64,000 bases of DNA from Photorhabdus khanii NC19 (lineage in GTDB: Bacteria > Pseudomonadota > Gammaproteobacteria > Enterobacterales > Enterobacteriaceae): positions 289,859 to 353,858 of the forward strand of contig NZ_AYSJ01000013.1 of assembly GCF_000517265.1 (NCBI RefSeq). The letters are read 5' to 3'. A program made the translations under genes and the position numbers. Below the pieces are notes generated by a model. The model made no database searches. It saw only the letters and a list, made by a program, of their open reading frames with translations, and was not told the DNA's origin. Shown here piece by piece: positions 35,610 to 44,458 of this stretch. The stretch's first letter is position 1, and each line of letters begins with the position of its first letter.

Positions 35610-38600
35610 TTACTGGTAATTTAAAAGCGAGATTATTTTCTCAATCTCAGTCACACCTTCATTTTCCAACAGTTGATAGTGATCCGATATCAATTCAATT
35701 ATTTTAGGTGGTGTTGATGAAAACACGCCAGATTTTTCGATAAATGAATCATTATCTTTATTCGCCTTGAGAATAGTTATAGGTGCCTTTAGATATCTGT
35801 GATAAAGCTCATCAATACTGTACTTGAAATCATAAGTCAAAGTCACAATCCTAACGATACGTTTTACTAATGATGGCTCCAAGTTTTTAAAACGACTACA
35901 TATAAAGTTAATAAATGTCGCTTCACTATTCACCTGTTCTAAGCAAGTTTTAACCATTGGGCTACTGATTGAACGAGCAAATACAGAAAAAAGTATTTGA
36001 ACAAAAGCCGGATTAGTAAATTCAGCGCCTTTATCGTGATATTTCTCTTGCTTCATGTGAAGATGAGGCGATCCCGGTGCTAACAAGTTTAATGCCTTAA
36101 CTTCTTCTCCGGCTTGTTCAAGCTGGTACGCAGCCTCAAATGCTACCCGGGCGCCAAATGAATATCCCCATAATGTATAGGGCCCTTCTGGCTGTATTTT
36201 CTTTATCTCTTTAATATCTTCCTCTGCCATTCTCTGGATAGAAGAAAACGGTATTTCACTCTCGTTTATCCCATATGCCTGTATTCCATAAAATGCCCTG
36301 TCGGGAACCACTTTATTAGCCAGCAACCTCAAACTCATAGGATATCCACCCAAACCCGGCCAACAGTAAATTGGATCCTTACTTGCCTGATTCAATAAGA
36401 TTAATCTTGATATTGTTTTAGCATCGGCTTGCTCAATCCACTTAGCCAACTCTTCTATATTGGGAGATTGAAAAAGTATCTGTAGCGGAAAACGAATATT
36501 AAAGGCCTCATTGATCTTATTAACCATAGCAACGGCCATCAAAGAATTACCTCCACTCTCGAAAAAATCATCGTGTGCAGATACTGAATCCCATTTCATC
36601 ACTTCCATCCAAATTTTTCCAAGCCTCAATTCAGTCTCTGTCCGTAATGGCACTAATGGTCTCTGTGTTGAGATATCCTCCACTGCTTTAGATTTTGACA
36701 AAGACGGGTAATCTACTTTTCCATTGGCCGTCAAAGGTAATTTATCGAAAACTAATACCTTATTTGGGATCATATATTGAGGGAGTTGCTGATGAAGATC
36801 ATCTTTAATGATCTCAACTGGCCCTTTCATATGAACAACATCTTCTTTCATACCTTCACAAGTGTATTGCTCTTGGCTAACACTCCCGCCTATACAGAAA
36901 TAAAATGCCGCCATAGGTTTATCAAGCGCATTCAGAATAGATCGCATCCTTTTCGCCGAAGGTAAATCGTTATTGCTCTCTGAGCTGTAACCAGATGACA
37001 TTAATCCAATACACAATTGATTACTTTGCAACGCATGTAATCGACGACCCAATGTAATATAATAATGCCATTCAGGGACACAACGTGGAATAATTGACAC
37101 ACCAAAACTGGAACGATCATAAACTTGCTGATTAATCGCGATAACATCCTTTTTCCGAACAATATCATCACTTACTCGCACAAATTCCCCGTTAGAAAAG
37201 TGATATAAACCACATGGCATCTCAGGTATTTTATTAGCATGTGTTTGCAAATAAAGATCGGTATCAAATGGTGGTAATCTATTTTCATAGCGACATATTT
37301 CAAATGCACCAAGGTAATAATCCTGAATATTACCATCATACCAATCAGGACAGGCAGCTTGATATTCACTTTCACCAATACCCAAGCCGATTTCCGGTAA
37401 TATATCGTCAAAGAGCCCCATCATATGACCCGCTTCCATTTTCAGAACTTCTTGTATGTTGTTCTTATAAACGGGCTCAATAGCTTCACGCTTTCCAATA
37501 AAATGTACTTTTATCATTGGCTTTTGCCGACGACTCAATGTTGAAATTTTTATTAACTCATGAGTCACAGGATGATAATAGTAAATCCCCGCATCCAAAC
37601 CGAGAACATGATGCAATTCAAAATACATTTGAGTCGCATAGAGAGCACCCGGTGAAGCATAGGCATATTTTGGCAATAAACGTTGATGACTGGTAAACTG
37701 ACCAAAATAACGCAACACATAGCCGAAATCTTTAAGTGTTAAATGATTCAGTGGCAAAGAGCAAATTTCACGCTGCTGAGTGGTTGTCAGCAATGTTTTT
37801 AGTTTCTCTACCGTTATTTCTGTCCCCTCAAAATAGCGATATGTCTTGCGCCCAAAGACATATTCTCTTTGTTTTATCTCTCCTTCTTTATAAGGCAGTA
37901 AGATTACAGGACGATTCTCACACAATTCTTCACTCCGACAACCAGAATTAGAAAGTTGAGCTTTCACCTGGAGTTTATTGGTTTTTGATTTGTGATGTGA
38001 GCTACTATTACCTTGATCCATCAGCGCGGCTTCTTTTTCATCCAATTCCACACATGCTATGAGATTTTGGAAACCCGTTCTGGCATCTTTCTTAATTAAC
38101 ATTGCCGCTGTTTTTATCCAGCTATGTTCTTCAATCGCATGACGTATTTCATCAAGCTCAATACGATAACCTCGTAACTTGACCTGGCTATCAACCCGAC
38201 CAACAAAATAAGTATTACCATCGGCCCCTCTGGTCACGAGATCTCCCGTTCGATATAACCACGGGTATTTAGTTTCGGATGCAAGATGATTATAAATAAA
38301 TTTATCTTTTGTCATTTCTGGCTTATGCAAATAGCCACGTGCTAACTGAACACCCGAAATATAAAGCTCGCCAATTTCACCCACCACCACAGGTAATCTA
38401 TTCTCATCAAGAACGTAGTATTCTGTATTATCTACAGGTATACCAATTGAAATAGATGTTTGATAATTTGGCAAAGTTTCATTTGTCACCCGGAAATACG
38501 ATGAATTAATCGTACATTCTGTTGGACCATATAAATTGATCAATTCACAGTGAGTAAAGCTATTCAAAAATTGAGCGGATAATTTGGTTGTCAGCGCCTC

Positions 38601-39482
38601 TCCTCCACTGAATACTTGAGTCAGTGATAAGCAATCCAAAAAATTGGGATTATCTAGTAACGCTTGCAGTAAAGTAGGAACACATTGCAAAGTTGTCACT
38701 TGATGTTGAAGAATTGTTTTAATAATCGCATCCGGATCGCGATAGCATCCTACAGGGCCAATAATCACTTGGACACCTATTGCAGGCGCTAAAATTTCCC
38801 ATTGAGCAGCATCAAAACTCATTGGCGTTTTCTGCAAAATTCGAGAGTGCTTGCCTAAGCTGAACGCTTTTGCAAGAAATCTCATTTGATTCACAATACT
38901 GTGATGCTCAATCATAACTCCCTTTGGTTTACCCGTACTACCAGAAGTATAAATAATATAAGCCAGGCTGGTTGGGTTGGGAACTCGAGCCGTATTGAGA
39001 ATATCTTCTATTGTTCGTGTTTTTATCGTCAGAGCGACATCTTCCGGTGTGATAATTAATACTGATTTTGGTGCAATGTCCTGCAACTGTTCTTTTAAAT
39101 GCGATTGGGTAAAAATCACATCAATGCCAGAATCTTCTATCATATATTTGAGGCGCTCAGCTGGATAGTCAGGCGATAAAGGCAAATAGGCTTTATTCGC
39201 TGATAAAATACCCCACGCACCACAAATTAAATCTATAGAAGGGTCACAAAAAAGCCCAATACTCACTGAATTTTTTGAGCTCATTTCTGATAGACAATAT
39301 CCAATCTCTTTCACTTTCAAATAGAAATCAGCGTAATTAAGCGATTGTTCTTTATCAATAACAACATATCCATCTGCCTGGTACTTTAGTTGACTTTCAA
39401 GCATATCCATCAATGTTATTGCGTCTTCTTTAAGGCAAACATCAGTGATTAAATCACATTGTTTAATATTATTTTCTAACAT
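35610..39482 (-). CDS. indC: Indigoidine synthetase-type NRPS (A-Ox-T-TE)
   Basis: IndC-type synthetases cyclise and oxidise L-glutamine to a monomer that dimerises to the blue pigment indigoidine. The 1290 residues show an adenylation domain (about 30-500; YTSGSTGKPKG near 178-188, NLYGPTECTI, YRTGDLV, GRVDSQVKLRGYR), an inserted flavin oxidase domain (about 540-880; TSHQRLLPKYAYASPGALYATQ, quoted in part), A10 in PLTANGKVDYPSL, a carrier domain with Ser near 980 (FFESGGNSL), and a thioesterase with GYSFG near 1110 and His in SDHYQLL. No ribosome site of strength precedes ATG 39482. P. luminescens is known to carry a normally silent indigoidine synthetase of this type. It is followed by a PsuG-family gene. 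Confidence 0.93.
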   Translation of the reverse strand: MLENNIKQCDLITDVCLKEDAITLMDMLESQLKYQADGYVVIDKEQSLNYADFYLKVKEIGYCLSEMSSKNSVSIGLFCDPSIDLICGAWGILSANKAYLPLSPDYPAERLKYMIEDSGIDVIFTQSHLKEQLQDIAPKSVLIITPEDVALTIKTRTIEDILNTARVPNPTSLAYIIYTSGSTGKPKGVMIEHHSIVNQMRFLAKAFSLGKHSRILQKTPMSFDAAQWEILAPAIGVQVIIGPVGCYRDPDAIIKTILQHQVTTLQCVPTLLQALLDNPNFLDCLSLTQVFSGGEALTTKLSAQFLNSFTHCELINLYGPTECTINSSYFRVTNETLPNYQTSISIGIPVDNTEYYVLDENRLPVVVGEIGELYISGVQLARGYLHKPEMTKDKFIYNHLASETKYPWLYRTGDLVTRGADGNTYFVGRVDSQVKLRGYRIELDEIRHAIEEHSWIKTAAMLIKKDARTGFQNLIACVELDEKEAALMDQGNSSSHHKSKTNKLQVKAQLSNSGCRSEELCENRPVILLPYKEGEIKQREYVFGRKTYRYFEGTEITVEKLKTLLTTTQQREICSLPLNHLTLKDFGYVLRYFGQFTSHQRLLPKYAYASPGALYATQMYFELHHVLGLDAGIYYYHPVTHELIKISTLSRRQKPMIKVHFIGKREAIEPVYKNNIQEVLKMEAGHMMGLFDDILPEIGLGIGESEYQAACPDWYDGNIQDYYLGAFEICRYENRLPPFDTDLYLQTHANKIPEMPCGLYHFSNGEFVRVSDDIVRKKDVIAINQQVYDRSSFGVSIIPRCVPEWHYYITLGRRLHALQSNQLCIGLMSSGYSSESNNDLPSAKRMRSILNALDKPMAAFYFCIGGSVSQEQYTCEGMKEDVVHMKGPVEIIKDDLHQQLPQYMIPNKVLVFDKLPLTANGKVDYPSLSKSKAVEDISTQRPLVPLRTETELRLGKIWMEVMKWDSVSAHDDFFESGGNSLMAVAMVNKINEAFNIRFPLQILFQSPNIEELAKWIEQADAKTISRLILLNQASKDPIYCWPGLGGYPMSLRLLANKVVPDRAFYGIQAYGINESEIPFSSIQRMAEEDIKEIKKIQPEGPYTLWGYSFGARVAFEAAYQLEQAGEEVKALNLLAPGSPHLHMKQEKYHDKGAEFTNPAFVQILFSVFARSISSPMVKTCLEQVNSEATFINFICSRFKNLEPSLVKRIVRIVTLTYDFKYSIDELYHRYLKAPITILKANKDNDSFIEKSGVFSSTPPKIIELISDHYQLLENEGVTEIEKIISLLNYQ

Positions 39483-40086
39483 TTTCAGTTACTTTATATA
39501 ATAATGAAGTAAATATCGCCGTAGTTAAAAATGACATTTTATCTACGAAATTATAAGTGTCTTTTTGATCATGATTGATGACTTATATTTTATTAAAATC
39601 ATTCAATTAATTAAATTCAACAAAGACACACTCTTCGAGGCAAATAAATATCCTTGCCAATTACTATAAGTAATCTGGCATTCGTATAAGACAATACCTT
39701 AAAGATTATCTAAAAAATTAATTTATTAGATGATGAATTCAAAAAATTTAAATTATGATTATTCAATACTCTCCGCAAATAAAACGGTTATTATTATCCC
39801 CGGTAATTCCGGATCATTTATTTGTGATTTCGTGATAAGATACATCTATCAAAATGCACCTCATCACGATACGGAATTATCAATTAATTAATTCATTGTT
39901 CTTTAAATATTCCAATATTAATTGAGAGACAAGAGAACACCTTTCCTTATCGTCATAGTTCATCCATACTATTTTCTCAATCTCCGATGACGCTCTTATC
40001 TCTCTAAAGCGTTTTTATCTTCTTCCCCAACGTCCCTTTTACCCCCCTGGAATATAATATTTTAATAAAACAATAGAGCCAGTTTA
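39483..40086. other. 604-bp gap upstream of indC
   Basis: This AT-rich region separates the DUF4243 gene from indC, both leftward. No frame of coding character is visible. A 7-bp pair TCGTGAT/ATCACGA (about 39829 and 39865) is too weak to call an operator or terminator. By size and place it should contain a separate indC promoter. Confidence 0.5.
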
Positions 40087-41265
40087 TTATTCAATCGGTG
40101 CTTCTTCGAAAGAAGGAGGAAGCAAAGGAGTGTTTGTAAATTGATTTGCGGCTGCCCTATAAAGGGTTAAACCATATTTTTTCCACAATTGATTCATAAC
40201 ATAAACCAGTTTCGGGTTATGTTCTTCTTCTTCCTCTAATGCCCTGGCAATAATATGCGACCACTCCTGTTCCCAGACAGAATAAGTCATTTCGTCTTGC
40301 CTGAATGAATAAGCCTGATTAAGCGCAGAAAATTTAGCGGGCTTCGATAAATCAGTTGTTGAAAACAGAATGCACAACATACCAACCCAGTAACATTTAA
40401 TAATATTTTTACTTTCTTCAACAGGTAAACGTGAAGCGATATTTTTCATTGCAAACAATGAGGTAACCAAATGAAGAAACAGAAAATCACCGGGTTTAGC
40501 GAGATAAATCAATGTGATGACATAGAATAACTGAGCCCAACTTTCTTCTACATCTTGTGTCTCAATCCAAACCGGCAAACGATATATTTCTGGGTGGCCT
40601 TGCATTAAGATACGCGCAATACGATATTGAAGTCCCGATCTCTTTAATTCAGGATGTATTAAATCGGTATCGGCCAGATTTTCATTATTAACCAACGAAT
40701 TCACCCAATCGGTCAATTCTACTTTCCTTTCCTCCCACAGCGTTGACATTCTCAATATAGAATCAAAAGCATTCTTGTCGTTTAGAGAATTATCAATAAA
40801 CGCTCTCTCTGAATGACAAGGAACAGAGGAGAATGCCATGTAAGCAAGCCCTTCAATAATCATCCAAGGATGATCGACATCCAATGCCCAACCTAAATGA
40901 ATGGTACCGTGAGTTAATGCACCAGCCCATCCAGACAAAAGCGTCGGCATATATTCTTGCAATACCTGTTCAATCCCTTTCTTTTTAATTTCCTCTTCAA
41001 AATAATCACAGTAAGAAGAATAACTTGTTCTTTTGCCTAAGAAATATTTCCAATTCGCACTGTCTATCACATGCTTTAATGTTTTAGGGGGTTCAAGCCC
41101 CATACCATAGGGCGTCAATTTAGCATAATTATCATAATAGTCTTTAATTCTATCCGCACTGATGCCCAAGCCATGCAGCGCTATAACAGCATGTTTAACG
41201 TGGTTAGTCAGGTGACCGTTAAATTCAATATGATATGAACGATCATTAAGTAGTTTGTTAATCAT
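40087..41265 (-). CDS. Questin oxidase-like protein (DUF4243)
   Basis: The 392-residue protein resembles the questin oxidase/DUF4243 family: LTNHVKHAVIALHGLGIS near the N-terminus and ALTHGTIHLGWALDVDH near residue 120, with several conserved histidines, then a long helical part. Fungal questin oxidase cleaves an anthraquinone ring; bacterial members are little studied. As I recall, a DUF4243 domain occurs joined to a HAD phosphatase in the minimycin cluster of Streptomyces. Here it is a separate gene, 27 bp downstream of a DMT transporter and upstream of indC on the same strand. AAGG lies 7 nt before ATG 41265. A cytoplasmic oxygenase acting on the NRPS product is a plausible inference. Confidence 0.75.
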   Translation of the reverse strand: MINKLLNDRSYHIEFNGHLTNHVKHAVIALHGLGISADRIKDYYDNYAKLTPYGMGLEPPKTLKHVIDSANWKYFLGKRTSYSSYCDYFEEEIKKKGIEQVLQEYMPTLLSGWAGALTHGTIHLGWALDVDHPWMIIEGLAYMAFSSVPCHSERAFIDNSLNDKNAFDSILRMSTLWEERKVELTDWVNSLVNNENLADTDLIHPELKRSGLQYRIARILMQGHPEIYRLPVWIETQDVEESWAQLFYVITLIYLAKPGDFLFLHLVTSLFAMKNIASRLPVEESKNIIKCYWVGMLCILFSTTDLSKPAKFSALNQAYSFRQDEMTYSVWEQEWSHIIARALEEEEEHNPKLVYVMNQLWKKYGLTLYRAAANQFTNTPLLPPSFEEAPIE

Positions 41266-41292
41266 TTTTTTACCTTATTGTTGATGCTATTC

Positions 41293-41730
41293 TTATTTTG
41301 ACTCAGTTGTTTTTCTAGTTAAGTAAATTCCTACTAACACAAACAATACTCCAACAATCTTCACTAACCCAGGAGTAATCCCCTGATATAACCAATCAAG
41401 CAGTACCGCTGATAACATTTGCCCGGCAATAACAAGGATGGCGGCATTCATCGCCCCTAGTTTAGGGAAAATATAGCTACTGACTGCTACAAACAGAGCG
41501 CCAAACACCCCACCCATATAAGCCGCTGCTGGAATAGAGTCAAAATCCCATTCATTCCATTGCCAACTCGATAAAAGCGTTAATACCACTGTTAAGAGAA
41601 AAAAACCACCGATATGATTCCAAAGTGAAGCACCAAAAGAACCTATCGAGACACTTAATTGCCCATTAATCGTCCTTGTTGCCGCTATAAATATGCCATT
41701 TAAAAAGGCAACAAAAATCAAACTCAACAT
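41293..41730 (-). CDS. Small DMT-family transporter subunit (DUF606/YdcZ), second of pair
   Basis: The 145-residue protein has five predicted membrane helices and the DUF606 pattern NGIFIAATRTINGQLS near the N-terminus and GGVFGALFVAVSSYIFPKLG in the middle. Members often occur as adjacent pairs and are thought to form heterodimeric exporters. Its start overlaps the stop of the partner gene (41730), so the two are translationally coupled. In this cluster it is likely to export or confer resistance to the product made by the IndC/PsuG enzymes. Confidence 0.85.
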   Translation of the reverse strand: MLSLIFVAFLNGIFIAATRTINGQLSVSIGSFGASLWNHIGGFFLLTVVLTLLSSWQWNEWDFDSIPAAAYMGGVFGALFVAVSSYIFPKLGAMNAAILVIAGQMLSAVLLDWLYQGITPGLVKIVGVLFVLVGIYLTRKTTESK

Positions 41731-42206
41731 TAGTTGCTTCCCCCAAACAGAATTAACATACTGCCAAATAGAACAAAGAAAATAACATATAAATCTTGTA
41801 TCACTATCTTTCTTTTTTTTGTTCTTAAAAACCCGAAATGATCAGCAACCAGACCAAAAAGTATTTGCCCAACTAACCCTAATGAAATTGTACTAGATAA
41901 TGGTAGCCCACCATTAATAGCAACAGCCGCTAACACAACGGTAAGCGCACCAGGAATACCACCAAGATAAAACCATATAGGAATATTCGATTTCTTATGT
42001 TTCTTTTCGTCTGTTTCTTTTTTAGAAAAGCACTTAGCCACAATAATAAATAATATCAAAGCAACAATCGTACCAATACCATGAGCTACCCATGATGCAA
42101 AAAAGGGTGTTGTACTTTCCGACAATATACTATTGGTGTAAATCATCAATGTCAGTAGACTTCCACCAATAATTGCCAATAAGATATTTCTTATCGTATT
42201 AATCAC
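41730..42206 (-). CDS. Small DMT-family transporter subunit (DUF606/YdcZ), first of pair
   Basis: The 158-residue protein is related to the next gene and has about five helices, a basic cytoplasmic loop (KCFSKKETDEKKHKKSN) and the family segment WFYLGGIPGALTVVLAAVAINGG (partly quoted). Its ATG overlaps the phosphatase stop by 4 bp (ATGA), and its own stop overlaps the second transporter's start. The pair would act in the inner membrane; substrate is inferred from context only. Confidence 0.85.
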   Translation of the reverse strand: MINTIRNILLAIIGGSLLTLMIYTNSILSESTTPFFASWVAHGIGTIVALILFIIVAKCFSKKETDEKKHKKSNIPIWFYLGGIPGALTVVLAAVAINGGLPLSSTISLGLVGQILFGLVADHFGFLRTKKRKIVIQDLYVIFFVLFGSMLILFGGSN

Positions 42207-42871
42207 TTAAGTATATTCTCCTCAATAATATGGCATACGTCATAAAAACAATTAGCAATCCAAGTTGGCCTGGCTTCTTCCAACATACCGACACTATGTA
42301 TACCATATGTCACTGCTATTGATCGCATGCCAGCTGCCCTTGCCATATAAATATCGTGAGTGGTATCACCTACCATAACAGCCATCTCTGGTACAGCACC
42401 GTAATATTCCAAAATTTTCCTTCCTGATTCTGGATCAGGTTTAGGTTTTGAAACGTGATCAGCACCAATTATCCGGTCAAACACAGCGTCTATTCCCGCA
42501 GCCTCAAGTAATGCTGTCGCACTTGCGGTAAATTTGCTGGTCGCTACCGATAGTTTTATATCTTTTTTATTTAAAGCGATTAATCCATCTTCAACACCAG
42601 GAAATAACAATTCCTTTGCTTTTGGCAGAATACACCGACGATACTGCAATTGATATTGTTCAACAGCTTTAGAGATTAACGCCTTTTCAACAGATATATT
42701 TAAGAGCGTTGCAAATGCTTTCTCTAAAGGCAGACCAATTGTAGCGCGAATGTTTTCATCTCCTACTAATGGAATGTTAAATACCTTAAAAACAGCATTG
42801 AACGTTTCTATTATTGCTCGAGAAGTATCAAACAATGTACCGTCTAAATCGAAAATGAGTATTTTATTCAT
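42203..42871 (-). CDS. HAD-superfamily phosphatase (IndB/phosphoglycolate phosphatase-like)
   Basis: The 222-residue protein has the HAD motifs: I, Asp8 and Asp10 in IFDLDGTLFDT; II, SVATSKF; III, KPKPDPESG lysine; IV, MVGDTTHDI. Proteins of this group (IndB) are encoded with indigoidine synthetases and PsuG-like enzymes; they dephosphorylate C-nucleotides such as pseudouridine 5'-phosphate. With the UPRT-like protein and transporters of this operon it could release a nucleoside product for export or act in self-protection. It is followed by the transporter pair with a 4-bp overlap. Confidence 0.88.
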   Translation of the reverse strand: MNKILIFDLDGTLFDTSRAIIETFNAVFKVFNIPLVGDENIRATIGLPLEKAFATLLNISVEKALISKAVEQYQLQYRRCILPKAKELLFPGVEDGLIALNKKDIKLSVATSKFTASATALLEAAGIDAVFDRIIGADHVSKPKPDPESGRKILEYYGAVPEMAVMVGDTTHDIYMARAAGMRSIAVTYGIHSVGMLEEARPTWIANCFYDVCHIIEENILK

Positions 42872-42910
42872 TAAAAATATCTTTAAAAGATCCTCAGTTA
42901 TAAAAATAAA

Positions 42911-43135
42911 TTAATAATTTGGCAATTTAATCAACAAGGTTTCTTTGAGTTTAATTTCAGGGAAATAAACCTCTTCATTCCATTTTTCTTGTTCGATCGG
43001 CTCTAATGAAATGGAAATAACCTCTTCTCTACAACCAAACATCTTTGTTACCACCTTTGTCAATTCTAAAGATAAGATATCTTTATCTTCTTGTGAGAGG
43101 TGAGCAGGAAAATGTTTTATATTAATATGTGGCAT
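42911..43135 (-). CDS. 4-oxalocrotonate tautomerase-like protein (PptA family)
   Basis: The 74-residue product starts MPHINIKHFPAHLS, so removal of Met leaves the catalytic Pro1 of the tautomerase family; E. coli PptA also begins MPHI. The start is ATG 43135, preceded by AAGGAGGA 4 nt upstream; an earlier ATG at 43150 lacks this. These enzymes interconvert keto and enol forms. In the operon it lies 53 bp after the UPRT-like gene and 39 bp before the HAD phosphatase gene. Tautomerisation of a glutamine-derived 3-keto or imide intermediate is possible; no substrate is known. Confidence 0.85.
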   Translation of the reverse strand: MPHINIKHFPAHLSQEDKDILSLELTKVVTKMFGCREEVISISLEPIEQEKWNEEVYFPEIKLKETLLIKLPNY

Positions 43136-43188
43136 ATGTCCTCCTTTCAATTCTAAAAGAGAATTACTCTAATTTTGTTATATCGCAT

Positions 43189-43845
43189 TCAAGATGGTTT
43201 ATAAGTTCCGAAATATCGATCACCAAAATCACCAATGCCTGGATTCATAAAAGCATCTTCATTAAGTCCATTTTCAATTGAAGAAGTAACCAGTTGAATT
43301 TTAGGATATGATGTCATGATTCTATGAAGACCAACAGGAGAAGAAAGAAAATTAACAACAATAATATTCTCTTCAGGTACGCCTTTTTCTTTTAATAAAT
43401 CGATAGCCTTAGCTAATGATCCGCCCGTCGCCAACATAGGCTCAAAAAGTAAAATAGCTCTCTCTGCAATATCATCAGGTAAGTTCGAATAATAATAATG
43501 AGGCAGTTTTGTCAATTTATCTCTTTGAATAAGAATTTTTCCCGCTGGGGAATCAGGATACATTTTTCTATATTCGCCTTCTATGCTTTCTCCGGCACGT
43601 ATTATCGAAACACCACAAAGTTTAGTATTTAAAACAGTTCCATTATAAATATCCCCAATGGGGGTTTGAATATGATGAGAGGTATAGGGTAGCAATTCAG
43701 ATGCTGCCTCTAATAATAATCGAATAATACGATCAGAGTAAAACACAAACTCCGATTGTTCGGCATTACGATTACGCGCTTTTGTATGCAAAGAAGTCAA
43801 ATACTGACTTTTCGGTAAAACATGTACGTTATTATAATTATCCAT
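43189..43845 (-). CDS. Uracil phosphoribosyltransferase-family protein
   Basis: The 218-residue protein is a UPRT homologue with the PRPP loop LLFEPMLATGGSLAKAI (about residues 129-145), the GVSIIRAGES region, and the uracil-binding GIGDFGDRYFGT near the C-terminus. UPRT converts uracil and PRPP to UMP. It is the first gene of the leftward cluster leading to indC and psuG, with GGAG 5 nt before ATG 43845. It is not beside uraA, as the housekeeping upp is. In the Streptomyces minimycin cluster a UPRT-like protein is, as I recall, part of self-resistance. Here it may have the same role or supply the nucleotide. Confidence 0.88.
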   Translation of the reverse strand: MDNYNNVHVLPKSQYLTSLHTKARNRNAEQSEFVFYSDRIIRLLLEAASELLPYTSHHIQTPIGDIYNGTVLNTKLCGVSIIRAGESIEGEYRKMYPDSPAGKILIQRDKLTKLPHYYYSNLPDDIAERAILLFEPMLATGGSLAKAIDLLKEKGVPEENIIVVNFLSSPVGLHRIMTSYPKIQLVTSSIENGLNEDAFMNPGIGDFGDRYFGTYKPS

Positions 43846-44458
43846 TATAACTCCAACTAATATTTATAGATAAATGTTATTCAGTTGTGTTTGATCTAAA
43901 ATAAACTGGTGATAATCAATGTGTCTATTGAGATCATCCACATATCGATTAAAAGATAAACTCTCATATCCATTCTCTTAATGCAATAGGCCGAATCTAC
44001 AGAATATTTTATATACTACTACTTTATTATTTAAATAGTTGTATTTAGCAATAAAATCAAAAATAGGCTCTTAAATTCAAGCCTTATTTTCAGACTTGTC
44101 TTATTTCTCTATAAACCTTTATATGGAACCATAATCTGACTTGTCAGAAAAATAAAAAATGGATAGATTTTAAAAGATAATTGCTATGGAGAACGGAAAA
44201 ATAGAGCTTGGCATAGGTGGATAAAGCGAGAACCCCTTTGCCAAATTCAATTCAAGCCGCTGATATTGAATACAGTCTTGCTATGGCAATGACCGAACAT
44301 CAACTTTACGCAATGTAATAATTTCTTATAGTCAATATATTAAGATAGTACATTTTCCCGAATAAATCGCAGAAAACTATTATAGCTCTTACCAGAATCA
44401 TCAACAGATGCTAAAGTTGAACTATATCAATATTCCTAATTTCTAATGAGCATGCCAT
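43846..44458. other. 613-bp divergent intergenic region between the UPRT-like gene and fnr
   Basis: The region contains promoters for both flanking genes. An FNR-like box lies at 44417-44430. Between about 44222 and 44322 a short frame (KARTPLPNSIQAADIEYSLAM..., quoted in part) ends in TAA and may be the tail of a lost gene, but it is too short to identify. In E. coli ogt precedes fnr; no ogt is seen here. The rest is AT-rich without recognisable features. Confidence 0.45.
44417..44430. promoter_or_regulatory. FNR-like box upstream of fnr
   Basis: TTGAA-CTAT-ATCAA matches the FNR consensus TTGAT-N4-ATCAA at nine of ten positions and lies 28 bp upstream of the fnr ATG. E. coli fnr has a comparable site over its transcription start and is negatively autoregulated, so the same is likely here. 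Confidence 0.6.

Noticed and set aside
39829-39872. TCGTGAT/ATCACGA pair as operator of indC
   Set aside because: Seven base pairs with a long AT-rich spacer is not convincing as operator or terminator without conservation data.
43916-43931. TCAAT-N6-ATTGA inverted repeat upstream of the UPRT-like gene
   Set aside because: Orientation and spacing do not fit the FNR or CRP consensus, and a 5-bp pair of this kind is expected by chance in AT-rich DNA.
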